Counted from the first letter of the stretch, positions 17,501 to 26,434 are shown. The stretch: DNA of 64,000 nucleotides from Streptomyces odontomachi (GCF_024435355.1 NZ_JAMJWG010000031.1:21614-85613); one strand, 5' to 3'. Translations and numbers: made by a program. The notes: a model not told the origin generated them from the letters alone.

Positions 17501-18243
17501 GGCACACGCTCCAGGGCCGGGGCGGAATCCTCGCCGGCAGGCTGCGTGCCGGAGCGGGCGGCCGAGCCGGCGGCCCGGCGGGCGGCGCGTGCCGCGGCCT
17601 TGGCGCCACGCGGCTGCCACGGCGTCAGCAGCCGCCTGACCAGCACCAGCACGGCGTCCATGAGCATCGCCAGCACGGCCGTGGTGACCACGGACGACAC
17701 CGCCAGGATGGGCCGGTGGTAGAACATCGCGTCGGCGAGCAGGTTGCCCAGCGCGCCCTGGTTGCCGATCAGGGTGCCGACGCTGACGAGGCTGATGCTG
17801 GACACCGTGGCCACCCGCAACCCCGCGATGATGGCCGGAACGGCGATCGGCAACTGCACCGTCAGATAGCGACGCACCGTGCCTATCCCCATGGCGACGG
17901 CGGCGGCGTTGGTCTCCTCGGGCACCGACCGCACCCCGTCGACGATCGCCGGCACCAGCACCACCAGGCTGTACAGGGCCAGCGGGATCATCACGGTGGT
18001 CTCGCTCTGCCCCGTGTAGTCGATCAGGACCACGAAGAAGGCCAGCGACGGGATCGCGTACAGCACGGTGGTGATCCACAGGACCGGTGGATAGATCCAG
18101 CGGAAGCGCACGCACAGCTGGCCGATCGGCAGCGCCAGCAGCAGCCCGATCAGCACCGGGATCAGCGCCTCCTCCAGATGCCAGCCGACCAGTCCCAGAT
18201 AGCTGTGCTGGAGGTCGCTGGGCATGTCGAAGAAGCCGTTCAC
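17497..18243 (-). CDS. Quaternary-amine ABC transporter permease (first)
   Basis: A 248-residue permease with about five membrane helices. The EAA loop reads VRSVPEETNAAAVAMGIG. GTG start (18243) overlaps the ATPase stop by four bases. The C-terminus is Arg/Ala-rich. Pairs with the downstream permease to form the channel of an osmoprotectant/choline/betaine-type importer. Confidence 0.88.
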   Translation of the reverse strand: MNGFFDMPSDLQHSYLGLVGWHLEEALIPVLIGLLLALPIGQLCVRFRWIYPPVLWITTVLYAIPSLAFFVVLIDYTGQSETTVMIPLALYSLVVLVPAIVDGVRSVPEETNAAAVAMGIGTVRRYLTVQLPIAVPAIIAGLRVATVSSISLVSVGTLIGNQGALGNLLADAMFYHRPILAVSSVVTTAVLAMLMDAVLVLVRRLLTPWQPRGAKAAARAARRAAGSAARSGTQPAGEDSAPALERVP

Positions 18244-19595
18244 GTGGCGGCTCCCGCGCCCCGGCCGGCGTCCCGACCGGTGTCCTGCTCGCCGTCCCGG
18301 GCCGCGTCCTGGCCGGTCGCGGCCTCGTCCGCCTGGCCGCCTTCCTCGCTTGACGGGCCCGCCTTGGTGCCCTTGCCCGGCTGGCTCGGCTTGCCCGTCG
18401 CGTTACCGGTCGTCTTGCCGGTGCCGCCCGTGGCGGCCGTCCGTGCCTTGCCGGCCTGGTAGGCGGCGCCCGCCTTCGCCTTGAGGTCCCGCTCGGCGTG
18501 CGCGCCGCGGATCGCCGCGGCGATGGTCTCCTGGGAGGCGACGCCCACCACGCTGCCGGTCCGGTCCACGGCGACGGCCCATCCGACGGGGGAGAGCACC
18601 GCGCAGTCCAGGGCGACACGCAGCGAGTCCCGGCCGAACTCGAAGGTCTGCCCGAACGGGGCGAGCTTCTTCACCCCGTCGGTCCAGTCGGCCGGCTTCG
18701 CCCAGCCGAGCGGCTTGCCGTCCTCGTCGGTGACCAGGACGTACGGCGTGTCCGGGTTGGCGCGGGCGGCCACCTGCTTGGCGGTGGCGTCGACCGCGAC
18801 GACCGGACCCGGGGTGAGGTTGAGACCCGTGGAGGTGAAGAACGACAGGCCGCGGATGCCCCGGTCGGCGCCGAGGAAGTCGGCGACGAACTCGTCGGCG
18901 GGCGCCGACAGCAGCTCGTCGGGCGGTGCGAACTGGGCGAGCTTGCCGCCGGTGCGCAGCACGGCGACCTGGTCGCCCAGGCGAATGGCCTCGTCGATGT
19001 CGTGGGTCACGAAGACGATCGCCTTGCCCAGCTCGGACTGGATGCGCAGCAGCTCCTCCTGGAGCCCGCGGCGCACCACGGGGTCGACCGCGGAGAACGG
19101 CTCGTCCATCAGCAGCACCGGCGGGTCGGCCGCGAGCGCCCTGGCCACCCCGACGCGCTGCTGCTGGCCGCCGGAGAGCTGGTACGGGTAGCGCCGCGCC
19201 ATCGACGCGTCCAGGCCGACCCGTTCCATCAGCTCGCTCGCCCGCCGCCGGGCCCGCTGCTTGGACCAGCCGAGCAGCCGCGGCACGGTGGCGATGTTGT
19301 CCAGGATGTTCCGGTGCTGGAACAGCCCCGCGTTCTGGATCACGTAGCCCATGGAGCGGCGCAGCGCGTTGACCGGCTCCTTGAGGACGTTCTTGCCGTC
19401 GAGCAGGATGCGTCCGCTGCTCGGCTCGATCATGCGGTTGATCATCCGCAGCGTCGTGGTCTTTCCGCAGCCGGACGGGCCCACCAACACGGTGATCGAC
19501 CGATCGGGAATCTCCAACGACAACCTGTCGACGGCCACCGTGCCGTCCGGATATCGCTTGCTGACATCTTCGATGACTATCAAGGCGCCGAACAC
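18240..19595 (-). CDS. Quaternary-amine ABC transporter ATPase
   Basis: OpuCA/ProV-type ATPase, about 451 residues if GTG 19595 is used (TTG 19583 is the alternative; both ribosome sites are weak). Walker A GPSGCGKTT, signature LSGGQQQRVGVARAL, Walker B VLLMDEPFSAVD and switch THDIDEA are intact. A CBS-like segment (WAVAVDRTGSVVGVASQETI) follows at about 370-395, and the last 70 residues are a low-complexity Gly/Lys/Asp-rich tail. The frame is open up to 20291, but the upstream part is a skewed, non-protein-like sequence. No binding-protein gene belongs to this operon; the nearest is at 10410-11363. Confidence 0.9.
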   Translation of the reverse strand: MFGALIVIEDVSKRYPDGTVAVDRLSLEIPDRSITVLVGPSGCGKTTTLRMINRMIEPSSGRILLDGKNVLKEPVNALRRSMGYVIQNAGLFQHRNILDNIATVPRLLGWSKQRARRRASELMERVGLDASMARRYPYQLSGGQQQRVGVARALAADPPVLLMDEPFSAVDPVVRRGLQEELLRIQSELGKAIVFVTHDIDEAIRLGDQVAVLRTGGKLAQFAPPDELLSAPADEFVADFLGADRGIRGLSFFTSTGLNLTPGPVVAVDATAKQVAARANPDTPYVLVTDEDGKPLGWAKPADWTDGVKKLAPFGQTFEFGRDSLRVALDCAVLSPVGWAVAVDRTGSVVGVASQETIAAAIRGAHAERDLKAKAGAAYQAGKARTAATGGTGKTTGNATGKPSQPGKGTKAGPSSEEGGQADEAATGQDAARDGEQDTGRDAGRGAGAAT

Positions 19596-19624
19596 CCTTC
19601 GGGTCTTGAGCTTCAGCCGGCGTG

Positions 19625-19835
19625 TCCTGGCCGGACCTGGCGTGGTGGGTTCGTCGTGGGGTGGGTGGGGTTGGTGGGTTCGTCGTGGGGGTGGTCGGTG
19701 GTCGGTAGCGGGTGGCGAGGTGGTGGGGCGGGTTGGTCGTGTGACGGGTGGGGCTGGTGGTGCGGTGCGTGTCGTGCGTGTCGTGCGTCTTGATGGTGCG
19801 GGTGGTGGTGGGCTTGGTGTGGTGGGTCCTGGCTG
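19625..19835. repeat. G/T-rich low-complexity tract upstream of ABC operon
   Basis: Within the 458-base gap between the ATPase gene and the trypsin-NTPase gene, the plus strand is almost free of A and dominated by GGTGGG, GGTGGT and GTGGGG runs, with TGGGTTCGTCGTGGGG twice (about 19643 and 19675). It could form G-quadruplexes on the strand that is template for the ABC operon. The rest of the gap (19836-20053) shows nothing recognisable. Confidence 0.7.
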
Positions 19836-20053
19836 GTGCGGTGGCTGCGCGGTTACCGACGTGTGTGCCGTTTCCGGCGTGGGCACGCAGCACGTGCCGT
19901 GCGGTGCGTGGTGCCGGGTGCACGGCCGATTCCTGCGGGTCGCGGGGTCACCGGTGGTGGGGCTACGCGGCGATGGGCAACCACGAGTGGGCAAGTGTAG
20001 GACCCGTGCGGTGCAGCACCGGTCCGCAGGGGGTGTCCGGGCGCGTCGGCGGT

Positions 20054-23000
20054 CTACCCGGCCGACCCGCGCTGCTCGACGAGGGCGGCGGCCCGCGTCA
20101 CCGCAGCCGTGAACGCCCTGCGTGACGCCTGCGCGCCGGGCGCCTTGCCCAGCAGGTTCAACCAGATGGCGTGTGTCGTCATCAGCGTCTCCCGCCAGTG
20201 CTCCTGGTGGGTGGCGATGCGCTCCCAGCGGTCGGTGGCCTCCTCGATGACGGCCAGGGCGCGTGGCAGGTCGCCCACGTCGGCGTGGCACTGGGCCTGG
20301 TTGACCAGGGCCTGCGGCAGGTTGGGGCGGAGTGGATCGGGGTGCTCGGCGTACTGTCTGCGCAACTCCTCGACCGCCTCGTTGATCTTGGCCAGGGCGG
20401 CGTGGTGCATGCCGGCCCTGCTGTAGTTGTTGGCCAGGTTCATCTGCACGGTGGGAAACCGCGCCGCGGCCTCCTTCTGGCCCATGGCGGCCGCCTTGCG
20501 GCAGTGCCGCTCGGCCTGCTCCGAGGCGTGGACGGCGTCCTTCACGCGCCGCAGCTTCTTCAGGGCCATGGCGCGCACCATGTACGCCTCGGTCAGCGTG
20601 CGTTCGGCCGCCCCCGGGTCCTGCTTGTGGGCTCGGTGGATTTGTCGGACGACGGTGTCGGCGATGTCGAGTGCTTCGTCGGCTGCGACATGCGCCCCCT
20701 GGTTGATCCGTGCGCCGATCAGGTCCCAGGTGTATCTGGCGGGATCCTCAGCGGCCAGTTCGGTGAAGAGCCGCACCGCCTCGGCGGCTGCCGCACCGGC
20801 GTCCTCGTCCTGGGCCGACCTCAGTCCGTCCGCCAGCGCACGGCTCAGCTCCGCCTCCCTGTCGAGCAGCCGCTCGGGCAGCGCCCGGAACCGCTGGAGC
20901 GCCTCCCTGGCCATCGCGATCTTCAACGGTGCCGTGCGGCCGACGTGGGGATGCTCCACGGTGGCGGTGTACAGGATGTCGTCGTCGGCCACCCGGGGTA
21001 CCGCCGGCAGCAGCACGTCGACGAGCAGGTGCGGGGAGTCCACGTACGGTGCCGCCACCGTGGCGGCCAGGAAGACGTCGTCCCCGGCGTGGGAGAAGAC
21101 GGTGTGCAGCACCACGGCGGCGGCCTCCTGATGCACCGCCGCCCGGGCCAACGTGGTCACCAGGCGCAGGGCCTGGTCCTTACGGGCCTCCCGGGCCAGG
21201 GCGGCGACCAGGTCCCGCTGTGCCTCGAGGGTGCGCGTGACGAAGTACTCGCCCAGCAGGTCCGGCTGTAGCCCGTTGAGCCAGTCCTCACCGGGGTGCA
21301 GGTCATGCACCCAGTCGGCGTACCGGCCGCGCGTTCTGCGGTGCTCGCCTTCCAGGTCCGGCAGCAGCGCCAGCACCTCCAGGGCTTCCTCGCGGCCGGC
21401 GGCGCCGCAGCAGGTGGCCGCCGCCATCACCGCGTCCAGCAGCCGGGCCCCGGTGTCGGGCAGCTCGGCCGCGCGCGCCGAGTCGGCCCAGTACCGGCGC
21501 TCGTGCACGAGCACGCGGGCGGCCGGGTCACGGTAGGCGGCGTTCTGGGGTGGCCCGGCGGCGGGTGGGCGTTCGCCTTCTGGTCGTTGGCCCTCGCCTT
21601 GGTGGTCGAGTTCTGATCGTTCGCCTTCGGCTCGCTCGTCGAGTTGTGATCGTTCGCCTTCGGCTTGGTGGTCGAGCAGCAGGGCGAGCGCCGTCATGTG
21701 CAGGGTGAGCACGGAGGCGTACCGCGGTTCGGAGAGGTCGGCCGCGGGAGGCAGCCCCTCGGTGCGGTACCCGCCCCGGGCGGCGAACTCGGTGAGGGCG
21801 CGCCGGAACTCGGCCTGCCGCTCCTCGGGCCGCGGGAACAACGGCGGCAACGCGTACTCCGCATCCGGGGCCAGCACCGCGAGCTGGTCCGGCAGCCTCA
21901 GCAGCAGGTTCGACCACCATTCGCCGGGCCCCCTGGCCAGCAGCAGCACCCGTACCCGTGCCCCCGCCTGCCGGGGCCGGGCGGCCAGCTCAAGCAGGCC
22001 CGTGAGCTCCTGGTTCGGTATCGCCTCCGCGTAGTCGACCACCAGCAGCACGTCGCGTGCCGCACCCAGCAGCCGCGCGAAGGCGTCCTGGTCGTGGTGG
22101 GTGCGCAAGCGTCCCGCTGTCCAGCCGTGCTCGGTCATCCGGCTGATGAGCCGCTGCGCGAGCCGGGTCTTGCCCTGCCCGCCGGGGCCGTGACAGAGCC
22201 GCAGCCCGACCGGATCGGGCGTCCGGCACCACTCGGTGAGCGCCGCCACCTCGTCGGTACGCCCTTGGAAGGGCACCACCTCGTAGTCGCTGCGGAGCAG
22301 GAAACTCGGTGGCGGTGGCGGCCGGTCGGGCAGTACGGCCGGCTCGGTGAAGACGCCGGCAGCGGACACCGGCACGAGGACCGACGGCACCGCGTCCTCC
22401 AGGACAGGCGGTGCGCCCAGGGCGGCGGCGAGGCCGGTCGCGCCTTCCGGGTCGGCGGTCAGCGCGGTGATCGGGACCGCGGTCAGCTGATCGCCGCGGT
22501 ACGCGGATGCCCGGTCCGTGCAGAGGACGCCGATGAGCAGCGGTCCGCAGAACACCGCGGCGCCCGAGCTGCCGGCCCACCCTGACGCCCACGCTGGCGC
22601 CCGCCGTCCGCGGTCCTCGGCGGCCGGCAGGGGGCGGAGGCCCGGGGCGGTCGGTGACGGTGACGGTGGCGGTGTCGGTCTCGGTGTCGGTACGGCGCTG
22701 TCGTCGACGTGCAGTGCGAGCAGGCCGGACTTCAGCCCGGTGAGGGTTTCCAGGTGTCCGCGGATCTCCTTGCTGTCCCGGACGCGGTCCGGCCGCTGTT
22801 CGGCGTCGGGGAAGCCGACGGCCAGGAACGGGAGACGGTGGGGGGCGGCGCCGCGGACCGCGCCGGCCTGCCCGACCGGCGGCACGGGCTCCTGCCCGAC
22901 GGTCGGGACCCGCCCCCACCGGACGGGGGCGAGGACGGGCGGCTGCCAGGCGGGGTCGGTGATACGGATGAGGGCGATGTCGGGGGCCGCACGTAACGGG

Positions 23001-23260
23001 ATGACCTCCGCAGCGCACCACCGGTCGTCGCCCAGCCGTCTGACCTCGATGCGCGCCGCGGCCGTGCCCGCCATGGCCCTGCCCGCCATGGCCGTGCCCG
23101 CCGTGTCCATGCCCCTCGTGGCCGTGCCCCCCGTGGCCGCGTCGCCGGCGGCCCGGACGGCGTGCCCAACGGTCAGCACGGCTCGATCGCCGACGAGGTA
23201 CCCCGTCGCGGCCCGTCCCGCCCCCGCGGACCAGACCTCCATGACGCGCCCGATGTCCAT
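20054..23260 (-). CDS. Trypsin-like peptidase / P-loop NTPase / TPR fusion protein
   Basis: A 1068-residue three-part protein. (1) Residues 1-270: trypsin-like fold with His33 (TVGHAV), Asp94 (PDIALIRI) and Ser232 (GSSGAAV), a plausible complete triad. (2) About 330-700: P-loop NTPase with Walker A GPGGQGKTRL (Lys364) and Walker B VLLVVDYAEA, STAND-like in arrangement. An acidic/basic tandem insert (EGERSQLDERAEGERSELD) sits near 550. (3) About 850-1040: TPR-like helical repeats (YMVRAMALKKLRRVKDAV, NLANNYSRAGMHHAALAKI, NQAQCHADVGDLPRALAVI). No signal peptide or membrane helix, so it should be cytoplasmic. Such sensor-NTPase-protease designs occur in bacterial conflict and programmed-death proteins; a role here is inference. 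Confidence 0.85.
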   Translation of the reverse strand: MDIGRVMEVWSAGAGRAATGYLVGDRAVLTVGHAVRAAGDAATGGTATRGMDTAGTAMAGRAMAGTAAARIEVRRLGDDRWCAAEVIPLRAAPDIALIRITDPAWQPPVLAPVRWGRVPTVGQEPVPPVGQAGAVRGAAPHRLPFLAVGFPDAEQRPDRVRDSKEIRGHLETLTGLKSGLLALHVDDSAVPTPRPTPPPSPSPTAPGLRPLPAAEDRGRRAPAWASGWAGSSGAAVFCGPLLIGVLCTDRASAYRGDQLTAVPITALTADPEGATGLAAALGAPPVLEDAVPSVLVPVSAAGVFTEPAVLPDRPPPPPSFLLRSDYEVVPFQGRTDEVAALTEWCRTPDPVGLRLCHGPGGQGKTRLAQRLISRMTEHGWTAGRLRTHHDQDAFARLLGAARDVLLVVDYAEAIPNQELTGLLELAARPRQAGARVRVLLLARGPGEWWSNLLLRLPDQLAVLAPDAEYALPPLFPRPEERQAEFRRALTEFAARGGYRTEGLPPAADLSEPRYASVLTLHMTALALLLDHQAEGERSQLDERAEGERSELDHQGEGQRPEGERPPAAGPPQNAAYRDPAARVLVHERRYWADSARAAELPDTGARLLDAVMAAATCCGAAGREEALEVLALLPDLEGEHRRTRGRYADWVHDLHPGEDWLNGLQPDLLGEYFVTRTLEAQRDLVAALAREARKDQALRLVTTLARAAVHQEAAAVVLHTVFSHAGDDVFLAATVAAPYVDSPHLLVDVLLPAVPRVADDDILYTATVEHPHVGRTAPLKIAMAREALQRFRALPERLLDREAELSRALADGLRSAQDEDAGAAAAEAVRLFTELAAEDPARYTWDLIGARINQGAHVAADEALDIADTVVRQIHRAHKQDPGAAERTLTEAYMVRAMALKKLRRVKDAVHASEQAERHCRKAAAMGQKEAAARFPTVQMNLANNYSRAGMHHAALAKINEAVEELRRQYAEHPDPLRPNLPQALVNQAQCHADVGDLPRALAVIEEATDRWERIATHQEHWRETLMTTHAIWLNLLGKAPGAQASRRAFTAAVTRAAALVEQRGSAG

Positions 23261-23384
23261 GAAGCCTTCCCCCGTGCCTCACCATCGACGGCCGCGGCGC
23301 CCTGCGAGAAGCGCGCCCTGTCCGTTCCAAGAACGCGCCGAGCAGACGTTCCGGTTCCCAGCCGGCGGCTGCACCCGGCGGCCG

Positions 23385-24581
23385 TCAGCTCACCAGCACC
23401 GCCTTCATCACCGTGCCCTCCGCCACCGCCGCCGTCGCCCGCTCGTGCTCGTCCAGCGGGAACGTGGTCACCAGGCTCGCCAGGTCGAAGCGGGCGACGA
23501 GCGCGGGCAGCAGGCGTACGTACTCCACCAGGTGGGCGCCGCTGAAGGCCCAGGAACCGATGACGTCGAGCTGGCGGTGGACGATCTGGTGCGGGTTCAG
23601 AAGGGTGTCGCCGGCGTCCGTGTACTGCCCGATCACCAGGTAGGAGCCGCCCCGGCGGGCCAGCCTGAGCCCCTGGGCGACGGCGGCCGGCACGCCCGCG
23701 CACTCGATGACGAGGTCGGCGCCGTCACCGCCGGCGGCTTCCCGTGCCTCGTCGAGCACAGCGCCGGGGTCGTCGGCCTCCGCGATGTTCAGGTGCACGT
23801 CGCCGATGCCCGCCGCTGCGGCCTGCCGCAGCCGCCCGGCGGGACCGCCCACGACGACCACCTTGCCGGCGCCGGAGAGCTGGGCGAACGCCGCAGCCGC
23901 GAGGCCCACAGGACCGCTGCCCTGCACCACCACGGTCTCCCCCAGGCGCACCGGGCGGCGTTCGTACAGTGCGTGGACCACGGTCGGCCCGGCGCACGCC
24001 AGCGCCATGGCGGCCAGCGGGTCGAGGCCCTCGGCGGTGCGCACCACGGTGGTGCCGGGTTGCAGGACGATGTGGTCGGCCCAGGAGCCGGAGAGGGCGG
24101 GGCCGTCCGTGAGGGAACGGTTCACGCCGTAGGTGCGGCGGTTCTCGCAGAGCGTGGGCTCGCGGTGCAGCCGGCACGGTGGACAGGTCCCGCAGGCGAT
24201 CGACGACGCCCACATCACCGTGTCCCCGACGGCCAGCGGCGCACCCGTGGCGTCCACGGCGGACGCCGGCCCGTCGCCCGCCGGCGCGTCCCCCAGCGCC
24301 CGCAGCGTGCCGAGCCCTTCGTGCCCCAGCACCAGCGGGGTGGGCACCGCCAGATGCCCCTGCTGGAGGTGCAGATCCGTTCCGCAGACGCCCCCGTACC
24401 CGCAGGCCACGACGGCCCCGCCGGCCGGGGCCGGCGGGATCGGGAACTCCCGCACCACCGAGGGCCGCCCGACCTCCTCGAGGACCACGGCACGGCCGAT
24501 GCCTTCGGGCCGTTCTGCGGGGGCGGGGGCGGAGGCGGACGCGGCGGCGGAGGTGGCGGAGGTGGCGGGCTGAGGGTTCAT
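23385..24581 (-). CDS. Zinc-binding medium-chain dehydrogenase
   Basis: Zinc- and NAD(P)-dependent alcohol dehydrogenase-like enzyme of about 398 residues. Catalytic-zinc motif GHEGLG with the CGTDLH cysteine, structural-zinc cysteines in CGTCPPC and TLC, and dinucleotide site VVQGSGPVGLAAA. The first 25 residues are an Ala/Pro/Ser-rich extension. ATG 24581 is chosen; no clear ribosome site precedes it, and it is divergent from the cis-prenyltransferase gene. Substrate unknown. Confidence 0.87.
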   Translation of the reverse strand: MNPQPATSATSAAASASAPAPAERPEGIGRAVVLEEVGRPSVVREFPIPPAPAGGAVVACGYGGVCGTDLHLQQGHLAVPTPLVLGHEGLGTLRALGDAPAGDGPASAVDATGAPLAVGDTVMWASSIACGTCPPCRLHREPTLCENRRTYGVNRSLTDGPALSGSWADHIVLQPGTTVVRTAEGLDPLAAMALACAGPTVVHALYERRPVRLGETVVVQGSGPVGLAAAAFAQLSGAGKVVVVGGPAGRLRQAAAAGIGDVHLNIAEADDPGAVLDEAREAAGGDGADLVIECAGVPAAVAQGLRLARRGGSYLVIGQYTDAGDTLLNPHQIVHRQLDVIGSWAFSGAHLVEYVRLLPALVARFDLASLVTTFPLDEHERATAAVAEGTVMKAVLVS

Positions 24582-24604
24582 GGGGGTGATGGTCTCAGAG
24601 CACC

Positions 24605-24648
24605 CGACGGCGGATCGTCGGATGACCGACGGCGCATCGTCGGAGGAC
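24605..24648. repeat. Two 22-bp direct repeats in a divergent promoter region
   Basis: Units at 24605-24626 and 24627-24648 begin CGACGGCG and differ at two positions. Each contains CGACGG and ATCGTCGG, and a further CCGTCG/CGACGG pair follows to about 24666. Their place between the dehydrogenase and cis-prenyltransferase genes suggests operator sites for an unknown regulator. Confidence 0.65.
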
Positions 24649-24749
24649 CGTCGGCAAAACGACGGCAGACGATGCGGGTGACTGCGACAGACTGGACGAC
24701 CGGATATCCGGCTCACCGGCCTCACCTGCTCCTACGGGAAGGGCACCTC

Positions 24750-25526
24750 ATGCGCCTCACCTCACCCCTCTACGCCCTGTACGCGCGACGGCTGCGGCAA
24801 CGGCTCGCGGGCGGTCCGTTGCCCGCGCACGTCGGGCTGATCATGGACGGGAACCGGCGCTGGGCCCGGCAGATGGGGCTGGCCAGTCCCAGCCTGGGGC
24901 ACAAGTTCGGAGCCGAGCACGTGGAGCACGTGCTCGGCTGGTGCGAGGGGCTGGGGATCAAGCACGTCACGGTGTACGTGTGCTCGACGGAGAACCTCCG
25001 GCGCCGCGGCGACACCGAGGTCACGTTCCTGATGAAGCTGATCGAACAGGTCGTCACCGACAAGCTGGCCCGACCGGACGCCCGCTGGCAGGTGCACATC
25101 GCCGGCACCCTCGACGTGCTTCCGGACGACACGGCCCGTGCGCTCAAGACCGCAGTCGAGACCACCCGGGACTGCCCGACGGACGCCCACGTGACGCTCG
25201 CCATCGGGTACGGCGGCCGGCAGGAAGTCGTCGACGCGCTGCGCGAGCTGCTGCACGAGAGCGCGGCGAGCGGTCAGTCCCCCGCCGACCTCGCCGAACG
25301 GCTCACCGTGGACGACATCGCCCGGCACCTGTACACGGCCGGGCAGCCGGATCCCGATCTCGTCATCCGGACCAGCGGGGAGCAGCGCATGTCGAACTTC
25401 CTGCTCTGGCAGAGCGCCTATTCCGAGCTGTATTTCTGCGAGGCGTACTGGCCCGCGTTCCGCGAGGTCGACTTCCTGCGCGCGGTCCGCAGCTTCGGGG
25501 ACCGCCGGCGGCGGTTCGGCCAATAG
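24750..25526 (+). CDS. Cis-prenyltransferase (polyprenyl diphosphate synthase, UppS family)
   Basis: Enzyme of 258 residues that adds isoprenyl units in cis configuration; products may be undecaprenyl or a shorter polyprenyl diphosphate. The catalytic motif HVGLIMDGNRRWAR holds the Asp, followed by STENLRR and the C-terminal RTSGEQRMSNFLLWQSAYSE. ATG 24750 has a GGAAGGG site. The frame is open far upstream, through sequence antisense to other genes, and that part is rejected. Several Streptomyces carry more than one such gene, so this need not be the housekeeping uppS. Confidence 0.9.
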   Translation: MRLTSPLYALYARRLRQRLAGGPLPAHVGLIMDGNRRWARQMGLASPSLGHKFGAEHVEHVLGWCEGLGIKHVTVYVCSTENLRRRGDTEVTFLMKLIEQVVTDKLARPDARWQVHIAGTLDVLPDDTARALKTAVETTRDCPTDAHVTLAIGYGGRQEVVDALRELLHESAASGQSPADLAERLTVDDIARHLYTAGQPDPDLVIRTSGEQRMSNFLLWQSAYSELYFCEAYWPAFREVDFLRAVRSFGDRRRRFGQ

Positions 25527-25912
25527 CCGGATGCGGCTCGCTCGGCGCGTGGGCATCGAATACCGGTCGTGACACAAGGACCAGCGCGCCGACTTGTAGG
25601 GCCCTGACGCGGTCACGTGAACCGTCGGGAGAACCCTCGGCTGCCCTTGCTGAGCAGCGCGAAGCCGGCTCGCCGCGCCCTGCTCCGGCACGTTGCCGCC
25701 GGATGCGGTGGCACGGTCACCTGAAGCCACCTGAAGACAGTGAAATCGCATGAATACCAGGGATCGGTCCACACATCACCTGAACATGACAAATTTCCCT
25801 CTTCGCCGCACCCTCTCGCCTCCACCACGATGAGACGCGTTCGGAGCCGCCCGGCGCCCCCAGGGGGGATCGAGCGCCACATGGCGGCATCCACACACGA
25901 GGGGGAGAACAC
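25527..25912 (+). other. Leader and promoter region of the I36-like gene; CACCTGAA repeats
   Basis: No gene. CACCTGAA occurs three times (25718-25725, 25728-25735, 25777-25784), followed by an AT-richer patch (ACATGACAAATTTCCC). A ribosome site GAGGGGGAG precedes the ATG at 25913. The repeats may be regulator sites for the inhibitor gene. Confidence 0.45.
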
Positions 25913-26383
25913 ATGTCACCGAGCAAGGCTCTGGCCCTGGCTGCTGCGGCAGCGGCGCTGGTCGTGGGGCAGGTCGCCGTCGGCAGCGCATCCGCGGCAC
26001 CGGCCTCCGCGACCGCGCTCCAGCAGAAGATCGACACGTACCTGGCCACCCACCCCGACGCCCAGCAGGTCAACGCCCACAAGCTGAGCATCCCGGGTGG
26101 CACCCTGACCGTCTCGGCACCCGGCTCCAACCCCAGCGCGGCGACGCTCGCCTGCGGCAGCGGCCACCTGTGCATCCAGGACGGCGTGGGGGACCTCTAC
26201 GACTACTACTACTGCGGCCTCTACAGCTTCGACGGCATAGGCGACGGAGTCTTCAACAACAACCAGACCACGGGCACCGTCGCCATCTTCTACAACTCCG
26301 ACGGCAGCGTGCGCTGGACGAACACCGCCAAGGACTCCGGCACGGCCAGCTGGACGCCGGTCTTCTACATCTCACCCTGCTGA
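25913..26383 (+). CDS. Secreted small protein, peptidase inhibitor I36-like
   Basis: A 156-residue exported protein. A classical signal peptide (ALALAAAAAALVVGQVAVGS) ends at ASA-AP near residue 29. The mature domain holds Cys pairs in ACGSGHLCIQDG and YYYCGLY plus a C-terminal Cys, with a beta-rich Tyr/Asn composition. This fits the Streptomyces metalloproteinase inhibitor (I36/SMI) family, though identity is moderate by eye. A strong hairpin follows. Confidence 0.75.
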   Translation: MSPSKALALAAAAAALVVGQVAVGSASAAPASATALQQKIDTYLATHPDAQQVNAHKLSIPGGTLTVSAPGSNPSAATLACGSGHLCIQDGVGDLYDYYYCGLYSFDGIGDGVFNNNQTTGTVAIFYNSDGSVRWTNTAKDSGTASWTPVFYISPC

Positions 26384-26401
26384 CCTGCTACATCAGCAAC
26401 C

Positions 26402-26434
26402 AGCGCCCCCGGCCGCAGCATGGCCGGGGGCGCT
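26402..26434 (+). terminator. Hairpin terminator after the I36-like gene
   Basis: Perfect 13-bp stem AGCGCCCCCGGCC (26402-26414) pairing with 26422-26434 around a 7-nt loop, 18 bases past the stop codon. Confidence 0.85.

Noticed and set aside
19596..20291. N-terminal extension of the ABC ATPase
   Set aside because: Encoded by the G/T-skewed tract, Pro/Thr/His-rich and unlike any ATPase; the domain begins at 19595.
22518..24749. Long plus-strand open frame upstream of the cis-prenyltransferase
   Set aside because: It runs antisense to the trypsin-NTPase and dehydrogenase genes, its translation is low complexity, and the prenyltransferase has its own ATG and ribosome site at 24750.
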